A DNA stretch of 64,000 bases from Shewanella sp. OMA3-2 (GCF_021513195.1 NZ_CP090974.1:1934001-1998000); one strand, 5' to 3'; shown: positions 37,699 through 48,363, numbered from the stretch's first letter. Notes: generated from the sequence alone by a model not told the origin. Translations and numbers: made by a program.

Positions 37699-39099
37699 AT
37701 GGATAGGCCATCCCAGTTACAGTTCTCGCACACCAACTCTAGTTTTATACTCAGAATGTTAGATATCACCATTATTGTGCTGTCACTGTTAGTGATTATG
37801 CAGGGTTATAAGGTGGCATTTAATAAAGATTATTTATTAGTATTGGCCGGCGTATTGTTAATGTTCAGTTATATCAGCGAGTCGTTTGGTTTATATCGGT
37901 CATGGCGCCTGGGCAAGTTTTCTCATATGTGCCGCATGTTGATTGCGATTGTGGTGATCTGCTTTTTATTGATGTTTACCGTGTTATTTTTATTTAAATA
38001 TACCGAGCTGTATTCACGGGTGGTAATGACGGGTTGGTTTGTATTGTCTGTGATCTCGTTAGTGGCCTGGCGTATGGTGGTGCGTGAAATAAAACGTGTG
38101 CGTCGTATACGCGGCTATAGCGTTGAAAAAGTCGCCATTGTTGGGTTAACCGATACGGGGATGAACTTGTATGAAGAAATTTGGAAACATGATGAGTTAG
38201 GGTTTGATTGTATCGGCTTTTTTGATGACAGAGACGCTAGCCGTATTGAAAAACACGAGCCTAAATTAATTGAAGGTAATATTAACCATGCAATTGAATT
38301 AGCTAAAAGTGGCGATATTCAAAAGCTGTATATCTGTTTACCTATGTTAGCCGAACAGCGCATTGCTGATATTATTGAGCAACTAGGCAACAGTACGGTT
38401 GATGTGTTAATTACCCCAGACTTTTTAATGAAAAATTTAATGCATGCCCGCATTGGTAACGTAGGTGACGTTGATACTATTAGTGTGTTTGAGTCACCGG
38501 TTAATGGCATGAAGCGCTTTTATAAACGCAGTTTTGATGTGGCCTTTAGCCTGTGCGCCATTATTGCGATATCGCCAGTGTTATTAGCGGTGGCGGTGGC
38601 GGTGTTTGTGACCTCTCCTGGTAATGTGATTTTTAAGCAAGACAGATACGGCTTAGATGGCCGTAAAATTAAAGTGTGGAAATTTAGGTCGATGACGGTA
38701 ACTGAAAATACCGCCGTAGTCACCCAGGCCACTAAAGGTGATGCCCGCATTACTAAAGTGGGCGCATTTATTCGCCGTACCTCACTAGATGAATTACCGC
38801 AGTTTTTTAATGTACTTCGCGGTGACATGTCAGTGGTTGGCCCCAGGCCACATGCGGTGTCACATAACGAGCAGTACCGCAAACTGGTGAGTTATTACAT
38901 GCTGCGCCACAAGGTATTGCCAGGTATTACCGGTTGGGCGCAAGTGAATGGTTGGCGCGGTGAAACCGACACCTTAGACAAGATGGAAAAACGCATTGAG
39001 TTCGACCTGGCTTATATTCGTAACTGGACCTTGTGGTGGGATGTCAGAATTGTATTTATGACCTTGTTTAAAGGTTTTGTTGGCAAGAATGTTTACTAG
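37699..39099 (+). CDS. Undecaprenyl-phosphate sugar phosphotransferase (VpsL/WcaJ type)
   Basis: 466 residues. Four N-terminal membrane helices (about 20-120), a Rossmann-like middle domain (about 145-260), another helix (about 280-300) and the catalytic sugar-transferase domain: FKQDRYGLDGRKIKVWKFRS, RRTSLDELPQFFNVLRGDMS and VVGPRPHAVSHNEQ. It loads the first sugar phosphate (glucose or galactose class) on undecaprenyl phosphate. The ATG used has AGGTGG upstream; a GTG three codons earlier is less likely. In order it corresponds to vibrio vpsL. Confidence 0.9.
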   Translation: MDRPSQLQFSHTNSSFILRMLDITIIVLSLLVIMQGYKVAFNKDYLLVLAGVLLMFSYISESFGLYRSWRLGKFSHMCRMLIAIVVICFLLMFTVLFLFKYTELYSRVVMTGWFVLSVISLVAWRMVVREIKRVRRIRGYSVEKVAIVGLTDTGMNLYEEIWKHDELGFDCIGFFDDRDASRIEKHEPKLIEGNINHAIELAKSGDIQKLYICLPMLAEQRIADIIEQLGNSTVDVLITPDFLMKNLMHARIGNVGDVDTISVFESPVNGMKRFYKRSFDVAFSLCAIIAISPVLLAVAVAVFVTSPGNVIFKQDRYGLDGRKIKVWKFRSMTVTENTAVVTQATKGDARITKVGAFIRRTSLDELPQFFNVLRGDMSVVGPRPHAVSHNEQYRKLVSYYMLRHKVLPGITGWAQVNGWRGETDTLDKMEKRIEFDLAYIRNWTLWWDVRIVFMTLFKGFVGKNVY

Positions 39100-39260
39100 C
39101 GTTATGTCTTTGTCAGTATTTTTTAAATTATGTTAGCTAGATTGCTTAATGCCATTATTTGGCGATAAGTTGTCATGCTTGTTTCAAATTGAAGTGGCAG
39201 TATAGATGTGATTTGTAATCTCATTTAGCTGTTGTCTGTTTTTTTATAAGGATATACAAG

Positions 39261-40463
39261 ATGAACATCCCTTTTAAATTTAGTTGCTCTTGCGTTGCTC
39301 TGTTTAGTGTATTTGCTTTGTCGCCCGCTATTGCAGCTGATGAACAGCCTGGTGTGATTCAAACCGCATCTGGTATTGATTTAATTCCGTACCTTAATAC
39401 CGGTTTTAAATATGATGACAACATTGCCAGTACAAAAACCTTTAAAACAGATAGTTGGATTTTAGGCGTTACCCCTGGCTTACAAGGGCAATTATTGGAT
39501 GGTAATAATGAATATACCTTCCAAACTAATGTTGATTATGGTCATTTTTTTAGTAGCAGTGAAGATGACTTTTTAGATTTTAATTTGGGTGGTGCGGCAG
39601 ATGTTGAGCTAAACCAGTCAAATAAATTTAACCTTAATGCAAATTATGATGCTGGCCATGAAGAACGGGGTAGTGGTGTTTTTGAAGGTAATGGCGAGGT
39701 TCAAAATGAACCGGCTACTTTTGATACCTACAAAGTAGGTGGTTATTACGAATACGGCGCGCAAACTACGCCAGCACGTGTGCAACTGAATGCCAGTTAT
39801 TTTGATAAAGAATTTACTAACTTTGAAGCCTTAACAGTTTATCGTAATTATGCCGACACTAAGTATGGGGCAGTTTTTTATTACGACAGTGGTGCATCGG
39901 TTAGCTGGGTATTTGATGCCAGCGTAGTCAACACAGATTATGATGTTGCAGACTTAAGTGGTGACCGCGACAGCACTAGCACGTTTTACCGTGTCGGTGT
40001 GGACTGGGAGGCAACGGCAATGACTTCAGGTTCTATCCGTATAGGTAACCAGGACAAAGACTTTGACAATGCCAGCCGTGATGACTTTAGTGGTTTATCG
40101 TGGGATGCCAGTGTTACCTGGTCGCCATTAACCTATTCAGCATTAACCTTCAATACCGGTAACAGCGCTAAAGACCCAAATGGTGCAGGTAACTATATTG
40201 AGTCAACCACTTATGGTGTTAGCTGGGACCATGGCTGGAATGACTTTTTGTCAACTAACCTGGGTTACAATCAAACCGATGATGACTATAACGGCGTAGT
40301 ACGTAACGACGAGTTAAAAGTGTATTCGCTTTCAGCGGCTTATGTTACCACGCGTTGGTTAACGCTTGTGGCTGGGGTGGATATTACTGACAGCTGGTCT
40401 AGCGATGCAAACTTTGGGTTTGATCGTAACGTTTATTATATTAATGCTCAGATGACATTATAG
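39261..40463 (+). CDS. Outer membrane beta-barrel of polysaccharide export (VpsM-like)
   Basis: 400 residues with a signal peptide (about 1-24, SPAIAA|DEQPG) and then a barrel-type alternation of aromatic and polar residues through the C-terminal end VYYINAQMTL. It fits the BBP2-type porin found in exopolysaccharide loci with a short export protein. The exact channel function is not proven. It is eight bases upstream of the export protein gene. Confidence 0.75.
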   Translation: MNIPFKFSCSCVALFSVFALSPAIAADEQPGVIQTASGIDLIPYLNTGFKYDDNIASTKTFKTDSWILGVTPGLQGQLLDGNNEYTFQTNVDYGHFFSSSEDDFLDFNLGGAADVELNQSNKFNLNANYDAGHEERGSGVFEGNGEVQNEPATFDTYKVGGYYEYGAQTTPARVQLNASYFDKEFTNFEALTVYRNYADTKYGAVFYYDSGASVSWVFDASVVNTDYDVADLSGDRDSTSTFYRVGVDWEATAMTSGSIRIGNQDKDFDNASRDDFSGLSWDASVTWSPLTYSALTFNTGNSAKDPNGAGNYIESTTYGVSWDHGWNDFLSTNLGYNQTDDDYNGVVRNDELKVYSLSAAYVTTRWLTLVAGVDITDSWSSDANFGFDRNVYYINAQMTL

Positions 40464-40471
40464 GTTTTAAG

Positions 40472-41005
40472 ATGAAGTGGTTTTTTATTCCGTGTTTGTT
40501 TGCCTTGCTGGTGCTGTTAAGTCCGTTAACGTCTGCTGCAGTACCTGATGACAGTTATCGCCTAGGTGCAGGTGACACCATTGTAATTAAAGTGTTTGGA
40601 CAAGACGACCTGACACTTGAAACGCAAATTACCAATAGTGGCAAGGTAAATTACCCTTTTTTAGGTACCATTTCGATTAAAGACTTGTCGATAAAGCAAG
40701 TTGAAGAATTGGTATATGAAGGTTTAAAAGGGGATTATTTGGTTGAGCCTAATGTGTTTGTTGGCATTGTGCTTTATCGACCATTTTATATTCACGGTGA
40801 AGTAAAAACCCCAGGTGGCTACCCCTACCAGCCAGGCATGACAGTTAATCAGGCTGTTGCTTTGGCAGGGGGCCTTACCGAGCGTGCCTCGCGAGATAAA
40901 ATTTTTATCTCGCGCGAAGGCACTAAGTCAGACTTAGTGAACGGTACTATTAATAGTCAAATTAGCGCTGGCGATACTATTACCATTGAACAGAGATTTT
41001 TTTAA
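40472..41005 (+). CDS. Polysaccharide export protein (Wza-like, short OPX form)
   Basis: 177 residues. Signal peptide (about 1-22), then a Poly_export domain (about 28-105, SYRLGAGDTIVIKVFGQDD) and one SLBB domain (about 108-165, YIHGEVKTPGGYPYQPGMT). No lipobox Cys and no C-terminal amphipathic helix, so it is the short form that cannot span the outer membrane itself and would depend on the barrel encoded just upstream. It overlaps the kinase gene by one base. Confidence 0.88.
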   Translation: MKWFFIPCLFALLVLLSPLTSAAVPDDSYRLGAGDTIVIKVFGQDDLTLETQITNSGKVNYPFLGTISIKDLSIKQVEELVYEGLKGDYLVEPNVFVGIVLYRPFYIHGEVKTPGGYPYQPGMTVNQAVALAGGLTERASRDKIFISREGTKSDLVNGTINSQISAGDTITIEQRFF

Positions 41006-43236
41006 TGACATCGCAAGCCAATTTATTTCTACACGAGTCTAACTCACCAGAGAAAGCCGGTGAGCAATTGATTGATTTACGCAAGCTAATTAAGCCGGTA
41101 TTGCAGTCAAAGTGGCGTATTTTATCGTTCGCAATATTAATTACCGCGTTAACTACCTTTGTGGTGTTTAGCTTACAACCTATTTTTAGCTCAACCGCGA
41201 CGCTGTTGATTGAATCAGAACAGGCGAAGGCGATTAAAATTGAGCAAGTTTATGGTATTAATTCTGGCCAACAGGAATACTATTTAACCCAGTTTGAAAT
41301 TATTAAGTCGCGCTCTATTGCTGAGCGGGTATTTAACCAATTAGATTTAATTAATCACCCTAGTTTTGAAGCTAAGCCTTCAGCCTTGTCAGAGATAAAG
41401 TCACAGGTTATATCCTGGTTCGATTTTTTACCTCATGACGATAATGAGGCTGAGCCTAATGATGCAATTAGAAAGCAGAAATTAGTTGATGCTTTTATGC
41501 AAAATATTAGCGTGTCGCCAGTGCGTAAAACTCAGTTAGTGAATATTAGCTATAACAGCCCAGATGCCAAATTAGCCGCTGCTGTGGCTAATGCTATTGG
41601 CGATGCTTATATTGTTAGCCAGTTGGAAGCTAAGTCAGGTATGACCCAAAAAGCTAACGTATGGCTAGGCGGGCGGTTAGAAGACTTGCGCATAAAGTTA
41701 GATGCGTCTGAGCAAAAGCTTGAATTGTTTAAAACCCAAAACGGCCTAGTTGACGTTGAAGGGGTAACTGCGTTAGATGCAAAAGAGCTTGAGCGCTTAA
41801 GTGATGAAATTACCGTTGCTAGATCAACCAAAGCCCAGGCAGAAAGCTTTTTGGCGGTAGTTAGGCAGTATGGTAAGTCAGACATTGGCCGCCTAGAAAG
41901 CTTGCCTGAAGTGACCTCACATATGTCGGTACAAAACGTTAAAAAAGAGGTGATTTTAGTTGAGCGTAAAGTGTCTGAACTGTCGCAGGTTTATGGCCCT
42001 AAGCACCCTAAAATGATCGGCGCCAATGCTGAGTTAGCTACAGTGCAGCAAAACCTGCGCACTCAGATTGGTAGATTAGTGCAAGGTATTGAAGATGAAG
42101 CACAATCTGCTACCCAAAAACTGAAAGCCCTAGAAGCGCAATTTAGTCAGTCTAAAGGCTCGTTTCAAAATTTAAGCTCAGTTGATACCGACTATCGCAG
42201 ATTATTGCGTGAGGTAGCGACTAATAGTCAGTTATTTGAAAGCTTTTTATCGCGTCAAAAAGAAACTGAAGTTACCGGTGACTTTGACTCGCCAGTAGCA
42301 CGCTTTACTGACTATGCTGTTATTGCATTACATCCGATTAAACCGAAGAAAAAGCTGATTGTGGTATTAGCCTTTGTTGCCAGTTTAGGCCTAGGTATTG
42401 TGTTGGTATTAGTGTTTGATGCACTGAATGACACCATTAAATCTACCGCTGATGTTGAGCAGCAATTGTCGCAACGTGCTTTGGGTTATATCCCTAAAGC
42501 CGCTAAAAAAGAAGCCTTTGAAAAAATTAACTTTGCCTTTTTTGACCCCGAAAAACGCCTACATGCTGAAAGTGTGCGATCGATTCGTACCTCACTGTCG
42601 TTATTAGCCATTGGTGAGCCTTTGTCGGTAATAGAGGTGACATCTTCGTTTCCTAACGAGGGTAAAACCGCTGTGTCAATGAACATAGCCTTTGCTTATT
42701 CAGCAATGGAAAAAGTACTGATTATTGACGCCGACATGCGTAAACCTAATATGGGTATGCGTTTTGGTTTACCTAGCTTTCAACATGGTTTGGCCAACTA
42801 CCTTACCGGTACCGATGCATTAAGCCAGTGTATTGTTGAAAACGTGAGGCCGAATGTTGATTTAATGCCAGCAGGGGCAATACCGTTAAACCCGCTAGAG
42901 CTGTTGTCATCGCCTAAATTTGCTGAATTGTTGGCTGAGTTAAAAGGTCAATACAGCAAAATTATTATTGATACCCCTCCGGTTCATGCGGTGAGCGATG
43001 CTTTGGTTATATCATCACATTGTGATGCGGTAGTTGCGGTTGTTAAGGCAAATCATACTCGCACCGAAGCCATTAAGCTGACATTAGCTAAGTTAACTCA
43101 AGCCCGCGGTAAGGTGTTTGGGGTGGTATTAAACCAATTTAATACTGACGAAGCGCGCCAGTATTATGGACACTATGGCTACTATGAAGCCTATGGCCAG
43201 GATGCTAATGCAAAAACTGATGGAAAACCGGCCTAG
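41005..43236 (+). CDS. Wzc-type polysaccharide co-polymerase and tyrosine autokinase
   Basis: 743 residues. N-terminal Wzz domain with two membrane helices (about 38-58 and 450-470) around a long coiled-coil periplasmic part, then a BY-kinase domain: Walker A SSFPNEGKTAVS (Lys554), Walker A' VLIIDADMRKP and Walker B IIIDTPP. The C-terminus has a tyrosine cluster (YYGHYGYYEAYG) for autophosphorylation. It controls chain length and export. The cognate phosphatase gene follows with a TAGTG overlap. Confidence 0.93.
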   Translation: MTSQANLFLHESNSPEKAGEQLIDLRKLIKPVLQSKWRILSFAILITALTTFVVFSLQPIFSSTATLLIESEQAKAIKIEQVYGINSGQQEYYLTQFEIIKSRSIAERVFNQLDLINHPSFEAKPSALSEIKSQVISWFDFLPHDDNEAEPNDAIRKQKLVDAFMQNISVSPVRKTQLVNISYNSPDAKLAAAVANAIGDAYIVSQLEAKSGMTQKANVWLGGRLEDLRIKLDASEQKLELFKTQNGLVDVEGVTALDAKELERLSDEITVARSTKAQAESFLAVVRQYGKSDIGRLESLPEVTSHMSVQNVKKEVILVERKVSELSQVYGPKHPKMIGANAELATVQQNLRTQIGRLVQGIEDEAQSATQKLKALEAQFSQSKGSFQNLSSVDTDYRRLLREVATNSQLFESFLSRQKETEVTGDFDSPVARFTDYAVIALHPIKPKKKLIVVLAFVASLGLGIVLVLVFDALNDTIKSTADVEQQLSQRALGYIPKAAKKEAFEKINFAFFDPEKRLHAESVRSIRTSLSLLAIGEPLSVIEVTSSFPNEGKTAVSMNIAFAYSAMEKVLIIDADMRKPNMGMRFGLPSFQHGLANYLTGTDALSQCIVENVRPNVDLMPAGAIPLNPLELLSSPKFAELLAELKGQYSKIIIDTPPVHAVSDALVISSHCDAVVAVVKANHTRTEAIKLTLAKLTQARGKVFGVVLNQFNTDEARQYYGHYGYYEAYGQDANAKTDGKPA

Positions 43237-43964
43237 TGTTTGATTTACATTGTCATATTTTACCTGGCATAGATGATGGGGCTAAGTCGATTGACGAAGC
43301 CTTAGCATTAATTGAACTAGCGGAACAGCAAGGTATTACCCATATGGTGGCCACGCCACATATTCATTTGGGCGTGTTTGATAATAATATCAGCACAATT
43401 ACCGCAGCATTTAAGTTACTGCAACAAGAGTATGCACTTAGCGGGGGTAAGGTAAAAATTCACGCCGCTGCCGAAGTGCGCATTTGCCCTGAAATCATGT
43501 TTTTTATAGAGCGCCAACAATTGCCTTTTATTGGTCAGTTTGACGGTAAAAATGTGTTATTGCTTGAGTTACCCAGCAGTCATATTCCGCCTGGCACAGA
43601 TAAATTAGTCAGTTGGTTGTTAGCTAAAAATGTATTGCCTATGATTGCTCATCCTGAGCGAAATAGAGAGCTACAAGCCCACCCCGAACGCATTGAGTTA
43701 TTTGAGAGGTTAGGCTGTTTATTACAACTAACCGCCGCCTCGTTACTGGGTGATATGAGTGATGCGGCTAAAGCCTTGGCTGAAACATGGATTATACAAA
43801 AGCGCTACGCCATTATGGCGTCTGACTGCCATAGTATATCGCGCCGTCCACCTAAGCTTGCCCAGGCATGGCAAAGAGTGTGTGAGTTAACCGATAAACA
43901 GTATGCTGATGACGTTACCCTTAATACGCCTGCGTTAATTTCTGCTTGTTTATTTAATGATTAA
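43236..43964 (+). CDS. PHP-type tyrosine-protein phosphatase (CpsB/YwqE-like)
   Basis: 242 residues, PHP fold. Metal-binding signatures: FDLHCHILPGIDDGA at the N-terminus, MVATPHIHLG, MIAHPERNREL and MASDCHSI near the C-terminus. This family (CpsB, YwqE, Wzb replacement) dephosphorylates BY-kinase tyrosine clusters, in place of the low-molecular-weight Wzb phosphatase of enterobacteria. The start is GTG overlapping the kinase stop. Confidence 0.88.
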   Translation: MFDLHCHILPGIDDGAKSIDEALALIELAEQQGITHMVATPHIHLGVFDNNISTITAAFKLLQQEYALSGGKVKIHAAAEVRICPEIMFFIERQQLPFIGQFDGKNVLLLELPSSHIPPGTDKLVSWLLAKNVLPMIAHPERNRELQAHPERIELFERLGCLLQLTAASLLGDMSDAAKALAETWIIQKRYAIMASDCHSISRRPPKLAQAWQRVCELTDKQYADDVTLNTPALISACLFND

Positions 43965-43970
43965 TATTTT

Positions 43971-44675
43971 ATGTCGATAACCCTTTATGCTCGCCAGTGT
44001 TGTTTGCTAGTGCTGTTATTCGGCCTAGTGAGTTTACTGCCCTTAGTGTTTAACCAGGGCGTTGCGAGCGCCTACCATTTTAAATCCAATTATTACCTTA
44101 CAGCGTGGCAAGCTAAAACCGTTATTGATGAACCTCAATACCGTGATGCTTTAGCGGCAGCTACCAAAGCGTATAACCTAAATGATACTAGCCCGCACTA
44201 CGGCATTACCTTGGCTAAAGTGATGGAGTGGGGCGTTTATTCAGGTTTTGATGCTTTTTCTAATGATGAATTTAATCACTTATTTAGCCGAGCACTAAAC
44301 TTGCGCCACAACTGGCCCGCGGCTTATAGCGATTACGCATTTAATTTAGCATTTTACCAAGACAGGCCAGACCTAGCCTTCGAACAGCTTCGCGCAGGGC
44401 TAGATTATGGCCAGTTTGCCCCAGAGGTGGTGCAACAAGTATTGTCGGTTGGCTTTGCCCATTGGGACGGTATAAGTATGCAAGACAAGTATTTAGTGTT
44501 TGAAATGTTAAAAACCGCCGCGATAATGGGATATGACACCCGCCGTCATTTAGTGCAGGTTATTGCTACATATCAGAAAAAACCTTTAGTTTGCAGCTAC
44601 CTTAGCCACCAGTTAAACACGCTACCAAAGGGTACAACCAACTGGATAGAACATACCTTGTGTAAAAAAATGTAG
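43971..44675 (+). CDS. VpsP-like membrane-anchored protein of the polysaccharide locus
   Basis: 234 residues. One N-terminal hydrophobic helix (about 10-30), then a helical periplasmic body with TPR-like spacing (YRDALAAATKAYNLNDTSP, AAYSDYAFNLAFYQDRP). Its position after the co-polymerase matches VpsP in the vibrio vps-II block. Function is unknown. It is separated from the ligase gene by a repeat array of about 1.1 kb. Confidence 0.6.
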   Translation: MSITLYARQCCLLVLLFGLVSLLPLVFNQGVASAYHFKSNYYLTAWQAKTVIDEPQYRDALAAATKAYNLNDTSPHYGITLAKVMEWGVYSGFDAFSNDEFNHLFSRALNLRHNWPAAYSDYAFNLAFYQDRPDLAFEQLRAGLDYGQFAPEVVQQVLSVGFAHWDGISMQDKYLVFEMLKTAAIMGYDTRRHLVQVIATYQKKPLVCSYLSHQLNTLPKGTTNWIEHTLCKKM

Positions 44676-44681
44676 GTTAAC

Positions 44682-45754
44682 GCGTCATCCTGGTAATGCT
44701 TCTGGGCCGGGAACTAGTTCAATAACGTCATCCGGAAATGCACGCTAACGTCATCCTGGTAGTGCTTCTGGGCCGGGAACTAGTTCAATAACGTCATCCT
44801 GGTAGTGCACAAGATATCGTCATCCCGGCAATGCTTCTGGGCGGGATCTAAAGCTTTGGCACTGGTTTTAACGGCTAAAGCAAGAATAGATCCCCGATAA
44901 AAGCACTCGGGGATGACGGTAACATCATCCTGGCAATGCTTCTGGGCCGGGATCTAGTTCAATAACGTCATCCTGGTAATGCTTCTGGGCCGGGATCTAA
45001 AGCTTTGGCACTGGTTCTAACGGCCAAAGCCAAGAATGGATCCCCGATAAAAGCACTCGGGGATGACGGCAAAATAAGCATAGCAAACTGGCTTTTACTA
45101 CGTCATCCCGGCAATGCTTCTGGGCGGGATCTAGTTCAATAACATCATCCTGGTAATGCTTCTGGGCCGGGATCTAAAGCTTTGGCACTGGTTCTAACGG
45201 CCAAAGCCAAGAATGGATCCCCGATAAAAGCATTCGGGGATGACGGTAACGTCATCCTGGTAGTGCTTCTGGGCCGGATCTAAAGCTTTGGCACTGGTTC
45301 TAACGGCCAAAACCAAGAATAGATCCCCGATAAAAGCATTCGGGGATGACGGAAACGTCATCCTGGTAATGCTTCTGGGCGGATCTAAAGCTTTGGCACT
45401 TGTTCTAACGGCCAAAGCCAAGAATGGATCCCCGATAAAAGCACTCGGGGATGACGGAAACGTCATCCTGGTAATGCTTCTGGGCCGGGATCTAAAGCTT
45501 TGGCACTGGTTCTAACGGCTAAAGCCAGAAATGGATCCCCGATAAAAGCATTCGGGGATGACGGTAAAAAGGAACTAAAGCTTTGGCACTGGTTCTAACG
45601 GCCAAAGCCAAGAATGGATCCCCGATAAAAGCACTCGGGGATGCACGCTAACGTCATCCTGGTAATGCTTCTGGGCGGGATCTAAAGCTTTGGCACTGGT
45701 TCTAACGGCTAAAGCCAAGAATGGATCCCCGATAAAAGCACTCGGGGATGACGG
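44682..45754 (+). repeat. Tandem array of a dispersed palindromic repeat (about 100-106 bp units)
   Basis: About seven complete units (starting near 44819, 44966, 45144, 45250, 45356, 45460, 45651), one 5'-truncated unit (about 45570) and about six half units of the 5' part. A complete unit runs CGTCATCCTGGTAATGCTTC, then a CTAAAGCTTTGGCACTGG centre, then GATCCCCGATAAAAGCA and CGGGGATGACGG. The ends are inverted (GTCATCC/GGATGAC), as in REP/MITE-type elements. ORFs reading through it are artefacts of the repeat. The same family occurs inverted at 27864-28213. Confidence 0.85.
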
Positions 45755-45816
45755 CAAAATAAGTATCAACAGACTCGGTTTTTTTATTTGCAGCCAACAA
45801 GGTTATTTAACGTTTT

Positions 45817-47166
45817 ATGAAACATTCTTTACTAGGAAATAGTTTTTTTATTGTTGCACTTTGTTTGCTTATTATTTGGATACCCATCCCGCTGGCCAGT
45901 AATCGCATTTGGGCCTGGTCTATTTTTGAGTTTTACATAATTAGTTTGTCGATTGTGCACTTAGCTTTTTGTGTTGTGCGTAAGCAGCCTTTATTTACCC
46001 AGTCATGGCAGAAATATGCCTTGCTGCCGATAGGCCTATTGTTGCTGTTTACCTTTTTACAATGGACAGGTTTTGTCACGGGTATTGATACGGTTGATGG
46101 CTTTCAGACTTTTCAGCAGTTGATTAAAACTCTGTGCTTTGGCTTGTTTGTGTACCTGTTAGCTGTGCATTGTCAGTCAGCAAAACTGCTACGTTGGGTG
46201 TGTATTGCGATTATTGTGTCTGGCTGTATTCAAGCGTTTTACGGCAGTGTATTGAATTTACTGGACTTACCAAAGTCGCCAATATTTGGTATTAGTGATG
46301 GCGACAGAGCGAGAGGATCATTTGTATATCAAAACCATTTTGCTAACTTTTTAGCCCTGTCGATTAGCATTGCATTTGGCTGGTTAATATCTGAGTTAGC
46401 CACAACCCGTTCAAGCCAGTTTGATTTTAGGGCTTTTATGTTAGGTGTGTTTGAAACCCTAATAAGCAGTAAAATTATTTTGCGTCTGGCGATTGTGATT
46501 ATGATTATTGGTTTGATTTTAAGCCGTTCACGCATGGGTAACGCCGGATTTTTTACTGCGTTAATTACCGTAGCCTTACTGGCATTAATCATTTATCGTA
46601 ATCCGCCCAAAATGTTAAAGCCGTTGGTGATCAGTATTTTTATTTTAGATCTGATTATTGTTGGATCTATTTTTGGGGTAGAAAAGGTTAAGCAGCGCAT
46701 TGAAGATACCTCGTTTGCGGCAGAAACCCGCGATGATGTGGTGCGTGACAGTATTCCAATTATTGAACAACACTGGTTAACTGGTAACGGCGCTGGCAGT
46801 TTTTATACTGTTTTTCCCCAATATCAAACCGTGCCTTATTCTGGTTTTTATGACCATGCCCATAATGATTATGTTCAATTTGCGGTAGAATATGGGGTTG
46901 TCATCACAGCGTCACTTGGGTTGTGGATAATATATTGTTTGTGGCTAGCCTGCCGAACCATGTATTTACGCAATAATAAGCTTTACAAAGGGATTGCATT
47001 TGGCTGTGCAATGGCAATTGTGCATATGATGATTCATTGTACGGTTGACTTTAATTTACAGTCTCCGGCGAATACCTTGCTGTTTTTAACCATATTAACC
47101 CTGTGCTGGTTGGTGCGTTATTTACCCACAGAGCGGCCATCTGACTTGTCATCTAAGCTGCAATAA
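45817..47166 (+). CDS. O-antigen ligase/polymerase family membrane protein (Wzy_C)
   Basis: 449 residues, about 11 membrane helices, with the Wzy_C family stretch GSFVYQNHFANFLALSISIA, LILSRSRMGN and the periplasmic loop YDHAHNDYVQFAVEYGV holding the conserved His. Members join lipid-linked polysaccharide to acceptors or polymerise it. A true Wzy-like gene is already present at 30806, so this one may be a ligase. No good ribosome site is visible, and the upstream repeat array may separate it from the operon. Confidence 0.82.
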   Translation: MKHSLLGNSFFIVALCLLIIWIPIPLASNRIWAWSIFEFYIISLSIVHLAFCVVRKQPLFTQSWQKYALLPIGLLLLFTFLQWTGFVTGIDTVDGFQTFQQLIKTLCFGLFVYLLAVHCQSAKLLRWVCIAIIVSGCIQAFYGSVLNLLDLPKSPIFGISDGDRARGSFVYQNHFANFLALSISIAFGWLISELATTRSSQFDFRAFMLGVFETLISSKIILRLAIVIMIIGLILSRSRMGNAGFFTALITVALLALIIYRNPPKMLKPLVISIFILDLIIVGSIFGVEKVKQRIEDTSFAAETRDDVVRDSIPIIEQHWLTGNGAGSFYTVFPQYQTVPYSGFYDHAHNDYVQFAVEYGVVITASLGLWIIYCLWLACRTMYLRNNKLYKGIAFGCAMAIVHMMIHCTVDFNLQSPANTLLFLTILTLCWLVRYLPTERPSDLSSKLQ

Positions 47167-47302
47167 AAATTACCCTTAAGTTATTGTTCTAGGTTCTAGC
47201 TTTTAGGTTGTGAGATTAAGGGCTTTGGCTAAGTTGACTCATGTAAGTGATTATAAATTATCAATTTTATTTTAATTAGCAATACGCTATATAAGGACAT
47301 GT

Positions 47303-48193
47303 ATGAAAGTTGTTATTCCTGTTGCTGGATTAGGTACACGGATGCTGCCAGCAACCAAGGCTATTCCTAAAGAAATGTTGCCATTGGTGGATAAACCCCT
47401 TATTCAGTACATTGTTGATGAATGTGTTAGTGCTGGCGTGAAAGAAATTGTGTTGGTAACCCATGCCAGTAAAAATGCGATTGAAAACCATTTTGATAAA
47501 TCTTACGAGCTTGAATCAACCCTAGAGAAGCGGGTTAAGCGTCAGTTGTTACATGAAGTGCAGTCAATTTGTCCTAGAAACGTGACCATTATGCATGTGC
47601 GTCAAGGTGAGGCTAAAGGCCTAGGACATGCTATTTTGTGTGCTAAACCGTGTATTGGCGACAACCCGTTTGCGGTTGTGTTACCGGATGTGATTTTAGA
47701 TTCGTATTCAGCTGATCAACGCACTGAAAACCTTGCGTCTATGTTAATTCGTTACCGCGAAACACTGGCCAGCCAAATTATGGTAGCGCCAGTACCGGAT
47801 GATCAGGTTAATAAGTACGGTATTGCCGATTGTGGCGGCGAAAAGATTAACCCTGGTGATTCAACTAAAATATTCAACATGGTTGAAAAGCCTGAACTTG
47901 GCACAGCACCGTCAAATTTAGCGGTTGTTGGCCGTTATGTGTTGTCTGAAAAAATTTGGGACTTACTGGCTAAAACGCCTCCTGGTGCAGGTGATGAAAT
48001 TCAGTTAACCGATGCCATTGATATGCTAATTGCCACAGAAACGGTTGAAGCATTCAATATGACAGGTAAGTCACATGACTGTGGCGATAAACTTGGCTAT
48101 ATGAAAGCCTTTGTTGAATACGGCATACGCGACCCTAAACTGGGCAGCGCATTTAAAAATGAACTCGCTGGTTTATTAGAAGAGTACCGATAA
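47303..48193 (+). CDS. galU: UTP-glucose-1-phosphate uridylyltransferase
   Basis: 296 residues. Nucleotidyltransferase signature [19 protein letters not shown] at the N-terminus, [40 protein letters not shown] and [19 protein letters not shown]. It makes UDP-glucose for polysaccharide and LPS precursors. AAGGA precedes the ATG, and its own terminator follows. Confidence 0.95.
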   Translation: MKVVIPVAGLGTRMLPATKAIPKEMLPLVDKPLIQYIVDECVSAGVKEIVLVTHASKNAIENHFDKSYELESTLEKRVKRQLLHEVQSICPRNVTIMHVRQGEAKGLGHAILCAKPCIGDNPFAVVLPDVILDSYSADQRTENLASMLIRYRETLASQIMVAPVPDDQVNKYGIADCGGEKINPGDSTKIFNMVEKPELGTAPSNLAVVGRYVLSEKIWDLLAKTPPGAGDEIQLTDAIDMLIATETVEAFNMTGKSHDCGDKLGYMKAFVEYGIRDPKLGSAFKNELAGLLEEYR

Positions 48194-48216
48194 CTCCTTT
48201 TATATTTAACTTAATC

Positions 48217-48253
48217 GGCTGATGCATCTGTAATCGATGCATTGGCCTTTTTT
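48217..48253 (+). terminator. Terminator after galU
   Basis: Twelve-base stem GGCTGATGCATC/GATGCATTGGCC (with two wobble pairs), seven-base loop and six Ts. Confidence 0.8.
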
Positions 48254-48363
48254 ATGGTGACAACTGCAACAGCAACTTTAGTCTTTGCGATAGTGTCAGT
48301 CATCACTTTGTGTTAACCATTCTAGGTATACATCTAGCTACGCATCGATTGATTCATTTCTCT

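Noticed and set aside
44682..45754. CRISPR-like array or coding repeats in the gap before the ligase gene
   Set aside because: Units have internal inverted repeats and no unique spacers. ORFs across it (for example 45194-45466 minus and 45288-45515 plus) only follow the repeat period.
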